Below are positions 14,404 to 22,910 of a stretch of DNA of 62,755 bases, in pieces. Both the position numbers and the translations under genes were made by a program. The notes under the pieces were generated by a model, which searched no databases, was not told the DNA's origin, and saw nothing but the letters and a program-made list of their open reading frames with translations. This stretch comes from a virus, in IMG/VR virus record IMGVR_UViG_3300045973_000245, positions 1-62,755 of that record. The stretch is one strand, 5' to 3'. How positions within the stretch are numbered: the first letter of the stretch is position 1; every line of letters starts with the position of its first letter.

Positions 14404-14616
14404 ATGATATATTCAATAGAAGAAAGCAAACCTTTTCATTGTACTGAAATGAAGTGCTTCTGTTTTTCTTGTGATAGAAATGATGTTTGTCTTGATGGTT
14501 GTTTGGTTTGTAATAGTAACCATGAGCCAATGCCTTCAAATGAATGTGTAACTAGTGACTATGATAGCTACGACGAAGAAGACGACTATTATGAAGAAGA
14601 CAGTGTAGATTGGTAA
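14404..14616 (+). CDS. Cys-rich protein with acidic tail
   Basis: 70 aa. Seven Cys are clustered before residue 40 (CFCFSC, CLDGCLVC) and the C terminus is almost all Asp, Glu and Tyr. Located between helicase and primase. The acidic tail could mimic that of an SSB. Function unknown. Confidence 0.55.
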   Translation: MIYSIEESKPFHCTEMKCFCFSCDRNDVCLDGCLVCNSNHEPMPSNECVTSDYDSYDEEDDYYEEDSVDW

Positions 14617-15513
14617 ATGGACCTACAAGAGCTAGCTAATTTTCTTGGCTTACAAAAGGTCAAGATTAGAGGGGATGAAATACATGCATCCTGTCCATTT
14701 CCTGAAGCACACCTTACAGGAAAAGATACACATCCAAGTTTCTTTCTTAATCCTGAAAAGGGGGTATACAATTGCTTCTCTTGCGGGAACAGAGGAACTA
14801 TTGAAGAACTCGTTGCCAGGATTAAGCATACGACAATTAGTGAGGCTTTATCTCAACTTGACAACATAGGATTCAACCGAATAGCACTAAAGTTACGAGA
14901 GAAGGTAAAGAATGAGTATCCAGAAATTCTACCCGAAGGAATCCTCTACTACTTCGACAAAGTGGATGATGAAGTTGCTGAAACTTATCGGGGTGAAGTG
15001 GATGGACAGGATTGCTTAGTCTATCCTGTTCGTAATCGTGAAGGACACTTGGTTGGTGCATTAGCTAGAAGTGTTGAGGGTCGTTGGCACAAAATCATGT
15101 GGAATATGACGAAGAAGTATCTTTATGGCGAGAATTGTGTTAAACTAGAAGTTCCATTAATAGTGGTTGAAGGCCCAGGTGATGCCATCGCAATACGGCG
15201 TTCAGGTATGAAGAATGTAGTGGCATTAATGGGTAGCAATCTGTCTAATGAGCAAGCTGAGCGCCTTTTGTGGTTGTCAAGTAAACTGGTTATTTGGGCA
15301 GACAAAGACAAGGCTGGTGCTAAGTGTATCAACCAATGTATTAGGAAGCTGGATAAACGCGCGACTGTTAGATACATTGACCCCTGGAAACTCTTACCAG
15401 AAGGCTGTAAAGACGCAAAAGAGGTCTATGAGAAATTCGGTTACGAAGCAGTACAGTATATAGTTGAGGAAGCAAAGACATTCTTAGAACAAGTATTGGA
15501 GAATAAGAAATGA
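14617..15513 (+). CDS. DnaG-type DNA primase, zinc and TOPRIM domains
   Basis: 298 aa. The N-terminal zinc site uses CPF...H and YNCFSCG, as in DnaG and T7 gp4. The TOPRIM core has the Glu motif VVEGPGDAIA (about residues 181-190) and WADKDKAG. There is no fused helicase, which is a separate gene two frames upstream. It makes RNA primers for lagging-strand synthesis. It starts directly after the previous stop. Confidence 0.88.
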   Translation: MDLQELANFLGLQKVKIRGDEIHASCPFPEAHLTGKDTHPSFFLNPEKGVYNCFSCGNRGTIEELVARIKHTTISEALSQLDNIGFNRIALKLREKVKNEYPEILPEGILYYFDKVDDEVAETYRGEVDGQDCLVYPVRNREGHLVGALARSVEGRWHKIMWNMTKKYLYGENCVKLEVPLIVVEGPGDAIAIRRSGMKNVVALMGSNLSNEQAERLLWLSSKLVIWADKDKAGAKCINQCIRKLDKRATVRYIDPWKLLPEGCKDAKEVYEKFGYEAVQYIVEEAKTFLEQVLENKK

Positions 15514-15746
15514 GTTTTGAATCAGAGGCGATGCTAACTGGTCAAAGGATAGTTGAACTTTTGTGTGACTATAAAAAGGAATTTTCTTCTTATATGGAAG
15601 ACAATTTTGATGGTGGGGATAAGTATGATGTAGCAAGCCAATTTGTTGATAATGAAGTTATGGATAGTATTATAGATGAGGTACATGACTTGTTTGATAA
15701 GTTGGCAGACAAAATCAAAATCAAAGTAATAGTAGAAGAAGTCTAG
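15510..15746 (+). CDS. Hypothetical acidic protein
   Basis: 78 aa, helical and acidic, coupled to the primase by an ATGA overlap. Function unknown. Downstream, bases 15747-15841 hold only a small GCAATG/CATTGC hairpin that I could not assign. Confidence 0.55.
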   Translation: MSFESEAMLTGQRIVELLCDYKKEFSSYMEDNFDGGDKYDVASQFVDNEVMDSIIDEVHDLFDKLADKIKIKVIVEEV

Positions 15747-15841
15747 CAATGTTCTTTATCATTGCGCGGCTACCTATTTTGTTCAATTGGTGTAGAAAAC
15801 TCAGATAAGGCGAAAATCGAGTCGGCCTGGGGAAAAATAGT

Positions 15842-16057
15842 ATGCGATACCAAAAAGTATTGATTGCAGAATGCAACGAAGTAGATTGGGTGCAGTACAC
15901 TACATATATTCCTGATGTTTTTGCTGTTGCTGGAAATAAATTAAAACTAAAGCCAGATACATCTGGTTGGCTAGTAGAGCTAGTTTATGATGAATACATG
16001 ATAGCTCCTAATGATTTCTATGAGTTTGTACGAAAGCATGATTTAAATCCAGTGTAA
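15842..16057 (+). CDS. Hypothetical protein
   Basis: 71 aa after GGGGAAAAAT. Beta-rich with an SH3-like feel: strands around 'GNKLKLKPD' and 'GWLVELVYD'. Ends five bases before tRNA-Leu. Function unknown. Confidence 0.55.
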   Translation: MRYQKVLIAECNEVDWVQYTTYIPDVFAVAGNKLKLKPDTSGWLVELVYDEYMIAPNDFYEFVRKHDLNPV

Positions 16058-16062
16058 TAATT

Positions 16063-16146
16063 GGGGGAATGGCGGAATGGCAGACGCGCGGGACTTAAAA
16101 TCCTGTGCCGAAAGGCGTGAGGGTTCAACTCCCTCTTCCCCCACCA
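16063..16146 (+). tRNA. tRNA-Leu (TAA)
   Basis: The acceptor GGGGGAA/TTCCCCC is perfect and loop CTTAAAA places TAA at 16096-16098. The class II variable arm has TGCC/GGCG pairing, and the T arm is GAGGG/CCCTC with loop TTCAACT. CCA is encoded. It reads UUA, common in AT-rich genes. Confidence 0.95.
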
Positions 16147-16166
16147 ATAAACTAAAGGAGTAGGAA

Positions 16167-16274
16167 ATGAAGAAGCCTATTTGTGGTAATTGTGTTCTCT
16201 ATAATGAAAAAGGCTGTATAGGTGTGAATCCTAATAACGGTGCATGTTGTGTGTACCAGGAAAGGAAGGACTAA
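16167..16274 (+). CDS. Cys-rich zinc-binding microprotein
   Basis: 35 aa after AAAGGAGTAGG, with Cys at 6, 9, 17, 27 and 28. The C-x2-C ... C ... CC pattern suggests a small metal site. Ends immediately before the next start. No family recognised. Confidence 0.6.
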   Translation: MKKPICGNCVLYNEKGCIGVNPNNGACCVYQERKD

Positions 16275-16520
16275 TTGTTCTGGAATATCCGCATTGTACA
16301 TACCAAGAATGGTTATGGCGTTTATGAGGTTTTCTACAACAAAGAGACTGGTATTCCGTGGGGCAGGGATATGGATGCCATGATGTTTGGAGAAACTCTT
16401 GAAGAATTGCACGAATACATTGCAATGGTGTTGAGGGATATCGAAAAACCTGTTCTTGAGGATAAAGATATCCGTCCTGAGTGTGAGGGCAATACAAATG
16501 AAGACGGTATATCTGATTGA
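16275..16520 (+). CDS. Hypothetical protein
   Basis: 81 aa from a TTG start with AGGAAGGA four bases upstream; no ATG near the beginning fits. 'EEHLLEYI'-type helical centre and acidic C terminus. Function unknown. Confidence 0.55.
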   Translation: MFWNIRIVHTKNGYGVYEVFYNKETGIPWGRDMDAMMFGETLEELHEYIAMVLRDIEKPVLEDKDIRPECEGNTNEDGISD

Positions 16521-16749
16521 AGGCCCATATCCGGGCAAGGGAAACAGAAAGTATGTAATAGCAGAAGTAGATGGTAAGCGGAGAAAGATTAATTTCGCAA
16601 AGTATGTCCTGTTAAAAGCAGGAGTTGATGTAAAAGACTACGAGCAAGTTCATCATGAGAATGGCAACAAAGATGATGATAGAAAAGAAAATCTCAAGAA
16701 CATGAGAGAATACAAACATAAGGAAGCGGATAGGAGAATCAAGAAATGA
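16498..16749 (+). CDS. Small HNH-type endonuclease
   Basis: 83 aa. The C-terminal half has Q-V-H-H-E-N-G-N-K followed by D-D-R-K-E-N-L, the HNH_3 homing-endonuclease pattern. The N-terminal half is a short beta region. Started at the ATG 22 bases inside the previous gene. At this size it holds only the nuclease and no separate DNA-binding domain. Probably a free-standing homing nuclease. Confidence 0.75.
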   Translation: MKTVYLIEGPYPGKGNRKYVIAEVDGKRRKINFAKYVLLKAGVDVKDYEQVHHENGNKDDDRKENLKNMREYKHKEADRRIKK

Positions 16750-17165
16750 GTAAGAAGTTTGTTGGAGTGCAATTTATTGAAACTGTGCGTGAAGGTGACA
16801 AGACTTTCGCGTTTGGTATCTACGCCGACCACGTAATAGGTCGTATACCGTTCTGTGGGCTTGCTGAGCGCAATCCTACGGATAAAGAGAACCATAAGCG
16901 GGGCCGAAATTTTGCTATTGGCAGGGCGCTTGAGAACGCTGGCAAAGAGGTTCAAAAAGCTGAGTGGAAGAAGATAAAGAGCAAGAGTAAGGCAACGATT
17001 AAGCATAAACTCTCAGAAGAAGCAATTGATGAGCTAAGGAAAGAGGCTAATAAGAATCGTGCAAAAGCCAGTAAACAAGCGAATCAAGAAAATTCTGAAA
17101 TCAGCCCGAGAACTGGCAAACCAAAACGACAGTACACTCGAAAAGCACAGTCTACTGAGGTTTAG
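16746..17165 (+). CDS. Basic DNA-binding-like protein
   Basis: 139 aa. The first 60 residues are mixed alpha/beta; the remainder is Lys/Arg-rich with low complexity (KSKSKATIKHK, KPKRQYTRKA), typical of nucleic-acid-binding tails. Function unknown. Confidence 0.55.
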   Translation: MSKKFVGVQFIETVREGDKTFAFGIYADHVIGRIPFCGLAERNPTDKENHKRGRNFAIGRALENAGKEVQKAEWKKIKSKSKATIKHKLSEEAIDELRKEANKNRAKASKQANQENSEISPRTGKPKRQYTRKAQSTEV

Positions 17166-17177
17166 AAAGGTTAAAAA

Positions 17178-17576
17178 GTGAAAGTAGTTGCAGCAGTACT
17201 TGGTGCGATTGTTGGTCTGTTTCTCATTTGTAATCTAATTCTTTGGGGAGCAGGGATATCCAACATCTTTTACCAGGAACATCTAGGTGTTAAGACACAG
17301 AATGTTCAAACACATATCTTTCATGGCTCACAGGCATGGCAAGATGGACAATTACAGCAGGCGCAGCAAATGTGGACAGAATGGAATACAGCAAAGGATG
17401 GTGGCAAGACTAATACAATGGTAGCACTTGAAAGCGAAGCAAGAACTTTAATTTCTGTTTGGCCTCAAGAAGTATGGGATAGATGTTCTCCCGAATTGTT
17501 TAACTGGCTAAAAAGTACAATGCCAGGAAATATGATGAAACCAGTTGATACAACTACGACAACACTCTTTAAGTAG
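17178..17576 (+). CDS. Membrane-anchored protein
   Basis: 132 aa from a GTG start. One N-terminal membrane segment (about 4-26) is followed by a soluble, Gln-rich domain probably outside the cytoplasm. Paired with the lipoprotein gene that follows nine bases later. Function unknown. Confidence 0.6.
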   Translation: MKVVAAVLGAIVGLFLICNLILWGAGISNIFYQEHLGVKTQNVQTHIFHGSQAWQDGQLQQAQQMWTEWNTAKDGGKTNTMVALESEARTLISVWPQEVWDRCSPELFNWLKSTMPGNMMKPVDTTTTTLFK

Positions 17577-17585
17577 GAGATACAA

Positions 17586-18146
17586 ATGAAACGTCGATAC
17601 GGATTTATTGCTACAATGTTCGCGCTAACTGTCATGTTACTCATGATATTTAGCTTCGCAGGTTCTTGTTCAAATCAATCTCCATCAGATATCCAACAGG
17701 CATCACAACAGGAGCAGATTGCACAACAATCTAATCAGGTTGTGGGTATGCCAAACATCACGAATTTTCGTGAGAAGGCTACTCTAAAGCAGATTTATGA
17801 ACTGCGTGACCAAGCGAATCTTGTAACCTACAGCTATATCTTTTCAATTATGACTGGTAAATTCACCTTTATTGGTCAGACAATCGGATATCCTATTCCT
17901 TATGCAACACAGTTTACAAATCCTGATAAGATAGTATACGCAACTAATGGAAATATAATTGTACCACAACAAGACCCTAACGCTTTATTTTCACCCTCAT
18001 CGGCTGCTGCAACGTGGGTGCTATTGAAAGAACCTGCCCCGTCTGTTAAAGTATCTCCGTTCTACTGTGAAGAGAACATTGAGACTTTCCAGAGTAAGTT
18101 GCCTGATAGTCTAGTAAGTAACCCTGAATTGCAGGCACAGTACTAA
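17586..18146 (+). CDS. Putative membrane lipoprotein
   Basis: 186 aa. A basic N terminus and hydrophobic stretch end in SFAGSC, an imperfect lipobox with Cys28 as the predicted lipid site. The mature part has 'MPNITNF', 'YELRDQ', 'YPIPYATQFTNP' segments that I recognise as common to a family of phage membrane lipoproteins. Role in infection is unknown; exclusion or envelope modification is possible. Confidence 0.65.
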   Translation: MKRRYGFIATMFALTVMLLMIFSFAGSCSNQSPSDIQQASQQEQIAQQSNQVVGMPNITNFREKATLKQIYELRDQANLVTYSYIFSIMTGKFTFIGQTIGYPIPYATQFTNPDKIVYATNGNIIVPQQDPNALFSPSSAAATWVLLKEPAPSVKVSPFYCEENIETFQSKLPDSLVSNPELQAQY

Positions 18147-18147
18147 A

Positions 18148-18444
18148 ATGGAATTCAAATATATTGAGCCAGTAACAGATTTAAGTAGTCTTTCTCGTCT
18201 TGGACCGAGAAGGAATACTTTTTATGAAGAGGCTATTAATGAATTTGTTAATAGTGGTGTAACTGCTGCAAAAATTAAATTTGATGACTCTAGAATAGTT
18301 CATATAAAATGGTATACTGTTGTTCAGCAGTTAAGAACAAAACTTAAAAATCGGAATCTAGGTAATCAATTTAAAGTTTTAGTCAGGTCAGATAAGGATA
18401 CTAATCTTGTAAGCATTTACTTTTTTAAGCTGTCCTTTGAATAG
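18148..18444 (+). CDS. Hypothetical protein
   Basis: 98 aa with alternating strands and a basic centre. No motif. It lies between the lipoprotein and the SNF2-type helicase. Function unknown. Confidence 0.5.
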   Translation: MEFKYIEPVTDLSSLSRLGPRRNTFYEEAINEFVNSGVTAAKIKFDDSRIVHIKWYTVVQQLRTKLKNRNLGNQFKVLVRSDKDTNLVSIYFFKLSFE

Positions 18445-18454
18445 GTAGGTAAAA

Positions 18455-19903
18455 ATGTATCTCGGTACTCTCAAAGAATTTCAATTAGAAGGGGCGAAGT
18501 TTCTTGCGAATAAACGCAGGGCTATCTGCGCCTTCGATGTAGGCTTAGGCAAGACTCATATTGCTATGGCTTGCAATGAAAAACTGCGAGAGTACCGAGG
18601 TATAGAACGTACACTTATTGTCTGCCCCAACTATTTGAAATGGAAATGGGCATATGAACTGGATACTTGGACTGATAATTGTAATGTTGTTATTGACGGT
18701 ACTCCGAAACATCGTCAAGCACAAATAGGCTCCTTTTCTGAAGGATACTTGATAGTGAATTATGAGCTATTACTACAGGATTTTCAGGAGCTACTGAGCT
18801 ACAATTTCAATGTGATAATAGCTGATGAAGTGACTAGGATTAAGAACTTCAAGAGCAAGACCAAAGCAGCATTGAATAGATTTCGTCCCGATTATAGATG
18901 GGGCTTAACAGGTACTCCGGTATCAAATTACCCCGATGAACTATATTCGATAATGGGTTGGGTGGATGGGAATCTATTTGGCAAGTGGTACGACTTCGAC
19001 CAACAATATATTATTCGTAACAGATTCGGTGGAGTGGATAGGTATGTCAACCTACAGAAACTAGCTGGTGTATCATCTAAACGTATGATTAGTATGACAC
19101 AGGAAGAAGTAGGCGAAGGACTACCAGAAGTTATTATAGAGAATCTACCACTTAGCTTTACACCTAAACAAGAAAAGCTATATAATGAGGTAGCTTTGTC
19201 GCTGGAAGGCTACCTTGATGTGATGGTATCTAAACTTCTCAGCGACGAGGAATTGACTGGTGAAGAGGCCAAAATTAGGGAAAGAATCAATGCTCTAAGG
19301 ATGGTCTGTATTTGTCCTCGGTTGTTACAGGGTTCTGGTTCAAAATATATCAAGAAAACCCTAGAAGACTTCAATGATGATGGTGGTAAAGTAACTGCCT
19401 TGTTCAAGATTATTGAGGACAAGGTATGGAAGACTAATGACAAGATGGTTATCTTCTCGTTCTATCGAGGACTCATACCAATCATAGAAGAGTATCTTAA
19501 AGAAAAGAAAATCGGATACCTAACTTTAATGGGAGGAATGGATGCGAGAGATACTCAGAACAATATTGAATTATTTCATAATGACCCTAACAAACAAATC
19601 TTTCTCACCACCGAAGCAGGGGACAAAGGAATTGATTTACAGGCGGCTAAGTATCTGGTTAACATGGATATTCCTCCGTCTTGGGAAAAATATGAACAAC
19701 GATTAGGTAGAGTAAAAAGACTCTATGGTAAGCACAAGTCTGTTATTGTTTACAACCTAATGATGAAAGGAAGCTTTGAAGAGAGACAGCTTCAAAGAAC
19801 CCTTCGCAAAGGTGAACTATCAGAAGTTATTAGGGGCAAGTCTAATATTGACACGTTGAAACCAGTTGACCAGTCATTGAGACAATTCCTGAAAGGGGAA
19901 TAA
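18455..19903 (+). CDS. SNF2-type superfamily 2 helicase
   Basis: 482 aa. Motif I DVGLGKT, motif II ADEVTR (DEVT variant of DEAH), motif III LTGTP and motif VI QRLGRVKR mark both RecA-like lobes of an SF2 SNF2-like ATPase. Phage homologues are often replication or recombination remodellers. The start follows TAGGTAGGTAAAA. Specific job cannot be told from sequence. Confidence 0.85.
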   Translation: MYLGTLKEFQLEGAKFLANKRRAICAFDVGLGKTHIAMACNEKLREYRGIERTLIVCPNYLKWKWAYELDTWTDNCNVVIDGTPKHRQAQIGSFSEGYLIVNYELLLQDFQELLSYNFNVIIADEVTRIKNFKSKTKAALNRFRPDYRWGLTGTPVSNYPDELYSIMGWVDGNLFGKWYDFDQQYIIRNRFGGVDRYVNLQKLAGVSSKRMISMTQEEVGEGLPEVIIENLPLSFTPKQEKLYNEVALSLEGYLDVMVSKLLSDEELTGEEAKIRERINALRMVCICPRLLQGSGSKYIKKTLEDFNDDGGKVTALFKIIEDKVWKTNDKMVIFSFYRGLIPIIEEYLKEKKIGYLTLMGGMDARDTQNNIELFHNDPNKQIFLTTEAGDKGIDLQAAKYLVNMDIPPSWEKYEQRLGRVKRLYGKHKSVIVYNLMMKGSFEERQLQRTLRKGELSEVIRGKSNIDTLKPVDQSLRQFLKGE

Positions 19904-19904
19904 G

Positions 19905-20078
19905 ATGTTCATGTGTAAAGAATGCCACAAGACAGATGAAGACAAAGGAATTTGTGGCCCAAGCCATTTTGATTTTGACTTAAACCTTTCTATGGGTAAA
20001 TGTGAAATCTGTGGAAAGTATGGGGCTTGTGTGGATTGCAAGGCATATAAATATGTGCAGGTGAAAAATGATAACTAG
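19905..20078 (+). CDS. Zinc-binding microprotein
   Basis: 57 aa with three CxxC knuckles: CKEC (4-7), CEIC (33-36) and CVDC (42-45), plus Cys17 and two His. Probably two metal sites. It overlaps the next gene by 11 bases. A second ATG two codons in is equally possible. Confidence 0.6.
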   Translation: MFMCKECHKTDEDKGICGPSHFDFDLNLSMGKCEICGKYGACVDCKAYKYVQVKNDN

Positions 20079-20424
20079 AAGTGACGCGGTTAGCCAGTTA
20101 GAGAGAGTAGTTGAATTACAGCAGATTGCTAGAAATTCAGAATGTAAGGCTACAGCAGTAACAATGCTGGCTAAGATTTTTGGTGGTTCAATTGCTAAGA
20201 GTGATGTTGACTATCTTTCCATCATTTATTGGAAAGAATACTATGAGTATGAGTTTTCATTTAAGTATGATGGTTTCTACTTTAGGATAGAGCATGGAAA
20301 AACGTGTGACCATGATGGATATAGCATAACTGAACTATTTGTTCTTACTAAGAAAAAGAGTAAGTGGAAATCAATAGATGATGCAGAGACTCTTTTAGGA
20401 ATGGTAAATAGGGGTGAAGTATGA
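20068..20424 (+). CDS. Hypothetical protein
   Basis: 118 aa. A helical N terminus precedes a beta-rich aromatic region and a short helical end. No recognised motif. The stop overlaps the next ATG. Confidence 0.55.
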   Translation: MITRSDAVSQLERVVELQQIARNSECKATAVTMLAKIFGGSIAKSDVDYLSIIYWKEYYEYEFSFKYDGFYFRIEHGKTCDHDGYSITELFVLTKKKSKWKSIDDAETLLGMVNRGEV

Positions 20425-20588
20425 AAACTAAGTCACAGATGATTCTTGACCTAGTTCAAGAGTTTGACTATTGGGAACTTGATGCTATCATGAGCTACAT
20501 TAAAGAGCTAGAGAGGCATAGACTACGCGCTTTAACTGAAGAAGAAGTGCGGGATGAGTACATTGGTATCTTTGGAGACGATGAATAA
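20421..20588 (+). CDS. Hypothetical small protein
   Basis: 55 aa, helical and acidic, coupled at both ends (ATGA and TAATG). Function unknown. Confidence 0.5.
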   Translation: MKTKSQMILDLVQEFDYWELDAIMSYIKELERHRLRALTEEEVRDEYIGIFGDDE

Positions 20589-21031
20589 TGAATGTAGGAT
20601 TCACTGGTACTCGTAAGGGTATGTCAGAAAGACAGAAGAAAGAACTAGAAGATTGGTTTGAAGAACACTATGATAGTTATGAGGATAGTCCTAACTATCT
20701 AGCTGAATTTCATCATGGTGATTGTGAAGGTGCAGACGAAGCTGCACATGAATTAGCAGGATACTATTTCAAAAAGCGAGTAGTTCATCCTCCACTTGAC
20801 CCAAAATATCGTGCCTATACGATTAGTGATATGACTCCTTTGTATTTGCCGAAGGAATATGGTTACAGACAACCAAAAGAGTACTTAGCTAGGAACCATG
20901 ATATTGTCGATGAGTGCGCTATACTTATTGCAGCCCCGCAATTTGCATTTGAAGAGTTGCGTTCAGGAACATGGGCGACAGTAAGATATGCTAGACAACA
21001 GGGTAAACCAGTTGTAATATTGGAGCCATAA
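20588..21031 (+). CDS. SLOG-superfamily nucleotide-binding protein
   Basis: 147 aa. It shows GFTGTRKG at the N terminus, HGDCEGAD in the middle and SGTWATVRYAR...GKPVVIL at the end, the three signature blocks of SLOG/DprA-LOG Rossmann-like proteins (DUF2493-like). Such proteins bind nucleotides or nucleotide-derived signals and occur in anti-phage systems and phages. Coupled to the phosphoesterase that follows (shared ATG/TAA). Confidence 0.78.
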   Translation: MNVGFTGTRKGMSERQKKELEDWFEEHYDSYEDSPNYLAEFHHGDCEGADEAAHELAGYYFKKRVVHPPLDPKYRAYTISDMTPLYLPKEYGYRQPKEYLARNHDIVDECAILIAAPQFAFEELRSGTWATVRYARQQGKPVVILEP

Positions 21032-21552
21032 TGAGAAACTTTGTAATAGCGGATACACATTTTAATCACACAAACATCATCAAGTATTGTGAACGTCCAT
21101 TTGCTGATGCAGAAGAAATGGATGAAACTATGATTCGTAACTGGAATCAAGTTGTTTCTCCTAATGATACTGTATACCATCTTGGTGATTTTGCTTTTGG
21201 TCCTGGGGCTAAACAAATGGTTGAAGGATACGTTCGTAGGCTTAATGGTAAAATCATTCTGGTCAAAGGAAATCATGACCATGAATCAGCTACTTGGTAT
21301 GAGAATCGAGGGTTCTGGAGTGTACATGGTGGAGAAGCAACGCACTATGATGGGGATAAAGATGTTCTCTTATCACATTGGCCTTGCCCACGAAAAGAAC
21401 CTGTGATAAATATCTACGGGCATGTGCATAATCTAGTAAAGATTTGTAGTTGGAACTATCGTTGTGTATCCGTGGAGCAAATTAACTATACCCCTGTGGA
21501 CTTAGACGAGTTAATAAAGGAGATTAGACAGCATGAGTTACGAAGGGTATGA
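21031..21552 (+). CDS. Calcineurin-like metallophosphoesterase
   Basis: 173 aa with all motifs: D-x-H (DTHFNH), GDFAFG (GD), KGNHDH (GNHD), LSHWP and GHVHN. The small size and order match phage and bacterial YfcE-like phosphodiesterases. With the SLOG gene directly upstream it could degrade a nucleotide second messenger; that link is inferred from position. Confidence 0.88.
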   Translation: MRNFVIADTHFNHTNIIKYCERPFADAEEMDETMIRNWNQVVSPNDTVYHLGDFAFGPGAKQMVEGYVRRLNGKIILVKGNHDHESATWYENRGFWSVHGGEATHYDGDKDVLLSHWPCPRKEPVINIYGHVHNLVKICSWNYRCVSVEQINYTPVDLDELIKEIRQHELRRV

Positions 21553-21859
21553 CCAAGTTCTTTGTGAGAATGGACACTATTGGATGTATGATTGCTATGA
21601 TTTCTGGTCGGCAGAGGATTGGAAATGCCCTACTTGTCAAGCTAAATTTGCATGGTCTAATATGGTAGATGTTACAAATGGTTCGTGGGAAGAAGGCGGT
21701 CCATTTGATGCTGAGCATAGAATAGATGGGCATGTAGTGATGGAAATAGTGGACGAGTGTAAGTGTGCATACTGTGGGCATATAAAGGAATTAAAATACA
21801 AGATTCCTACAGAGGCCGACATGAGAAAAGCAAAACCTTGGAGATACAGTAATGAATGA
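21533..21859 (+). CDS. Zinc-ribbon protein
   Basis: 108 aa with CPTCQ and CKCAYCGH pairs, plus Cys11, giving one or two zinc ribbons. It overlaps the previous gene by 20 bases. No known family. Confidence 0.6.
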   Translation: MSYEGYDQVLCENGHYWMYDCYDFWSAEDWKCPTCQAKFAWSNMVDVTNGSWEEGGPFDAEHRIDGHVVMEIVDECKCAYCGHIKELKYKIPTEADMRKAKPWRYSNE

Positions 21860-22037
21860 CAAACAGATACGAGTAAGATATTCTGATGGAAAAGATGTTA
21901 CTTTCTATCGTGTGACTTATATTTCTTATTCGGAGCCAGGATTTGTAGTCATTACAGAGCCAGATGATGAGAAAATTAATGAGTATCGTATTCCACTTTC
22001 AAATGTTCAGTTTGTTGTAGATGAAACGAGGGACTAA
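21852..22037 (+). CDS. Hypothetical small beta-rich protein
   Basis: 61 aa, strands throughout (IRVRYSDG, VTFYRVTY, GFVVIT), suggestive of a small barrel. Overlaps both neighbours. Function unknown. Confidence 0.55.
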   Translation: MNDKQIRVRYSDGKDVTFYRVTYISYSEPGFVVITEPDDEKINEYRIPLSNVQFVVDETRD

Positions 22038-22282
22038 TGATTCTTAGGATTAGAAAAATAATTGAAGCCACATGCCCTATTTGTGGTTGGGCAAAAGATT
22101 ATGACCCTCTTGAGTTTGAAGTAGAGTATCTTATTCCTAAGATATGCCCTGCATGTGGTGATGGGAAAAGCCAGACTTGGAAAACTCAAGAATGGTCTAG
22201 AAAAGCAATGAAGAGGATTAATGATGCCCATGATAGGTATCTTAATATGGTAGAGGACTATGACAAGTGTAGAGATAACTAA
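22037..22282 (+). CDS. Zinc-ribbon protein
   Basis: 81 aa with CPICGW (14-19) and CPACGDG, a classical four-Cys zinc ribbon, then a helical tail. Overlaps the cytidine-deaminase-like gene by 23 bases. Function unknown. Confidence 0.6.
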   Translation: MILRIRKIIEATCPICGWAKDYDPLEFEVEYLIPKICPACGDGKSQTWKTQEWSRKAMKRINDAHDRYLNMVEDYDKCRDN

Positions 22283-22580
22283 TCTGGCAATAAAGAAAGC
22301 TAAGCAATCTACTTGCACTTATAGAGTCTCCGCTATTGGAATGAATAAGAGGGGAGAAGTGATATATTCTTCCTTCAACAAAAGTAGATTCATGCGTCCA
22401 GGTGGAGCAATCCACGCGGAAATGGAAGTAATGTTGAAAGGTGGTCCTGGTGTTAAAACTATTGTCATTTGTCGCGTTGGTAGGAGTGGTGATATACTTC
22501 CTATTGAACCATGTGAAGTTTGCCAACGTAAAGCCGACGAACTCGGAATCAAGATACTATCCGTCAGGATGGAAATTTAA
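22260..22580 (+). CDS. Cytidine deaminase-like protein
   Basis: 106 aa. HAEME supplies the zinc His and the catalytic Glu, and PCEVC supplies the two Cys, as in the CDA fold. It is shorter than typical cytidine deaminases. Substrate unknown; a true dCMP deaminase is encoded separately near 55.6 kb. Confidence 0.7.
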   Translation: MTSVEITNLAIKKAKQSTCTYRVSAIGMNKRGEVIYSSFNKSRFMRPGGAIHAEMEVMLKGGPGVKTIVICRVGRSGDILPIEPCEVCQRKADELGIKILSVRMEI

Positions 22581-22594
22581 TATGTGGGATTACA

Positions 22595-22747
22595 ATGAAT
22601 AAAAAGCAGTTTGAAAAAATGAAACAAGAATTTGTAACTTATCCTTCTACAGTTACATATATGACATTTATTGTAAACCTTAATCGAGAAGTAGAAGACC
22701 TTAAAAAAAGAGTAGCAAAGCTAGAGGTAGAGAGTAATGAAGCTTAG
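22595..22747 (+). CDS. Small coiled-coil protein
   Basis: 50 aa. Residues about 30-46 form a heptad-like coiled coil (NLNREVEDLKKRVAKLE). Overlaps the next gene. Function unknown. Confidence 0.5.
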   Translation: MNKKQFEKMKQEFVTYPSTVTYMTFIVNLNREVEDLKKRVAKLEVESNEA

Positions 22748-22910
22748 CACAATACAAGGAATATTTCTATTTTTAGCAGGTGTTTCTTTTCTTGTAGAAA
22801 TGGGATTTTGGGCGTTCGGTACTTTTCGTGGAACAGGAATGGCTATAGGAACAGCCGCATGGTTCTGTTTTATACTAGCATTTTGGCTTACTAAGTTGGT
22901 GAAACAATGA
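22737..22910 (+). CDS. Two-helix membrane protein
   Basis: 57 aa with hydrophobic segments at about residues 7-26 and 35-53. ATGA coupling to the Pth2 gene. Function unknown. Confidence 0.55.
   Translation: MKLSTIQGIFLFLAGVSFLVEMGFWAFGTFRGTGMAIGTAAWFCFILAFWLTKLVKQ

Noticed and set aside
15747-15841. Possible tRNA or riboswitch between two genes
   Set aside because: Only one six-bp hairpin was found and the D-arm-like piece does not lead to a cloverleaf.
16152-16538. 128-aa reverse-strand frame opposite the microproteins after tRNA-Leu
   Set aside because: It overlaps three well-supported forward genes with proper ribosome sites, and no forward gap is left; all other supported genes are forward.
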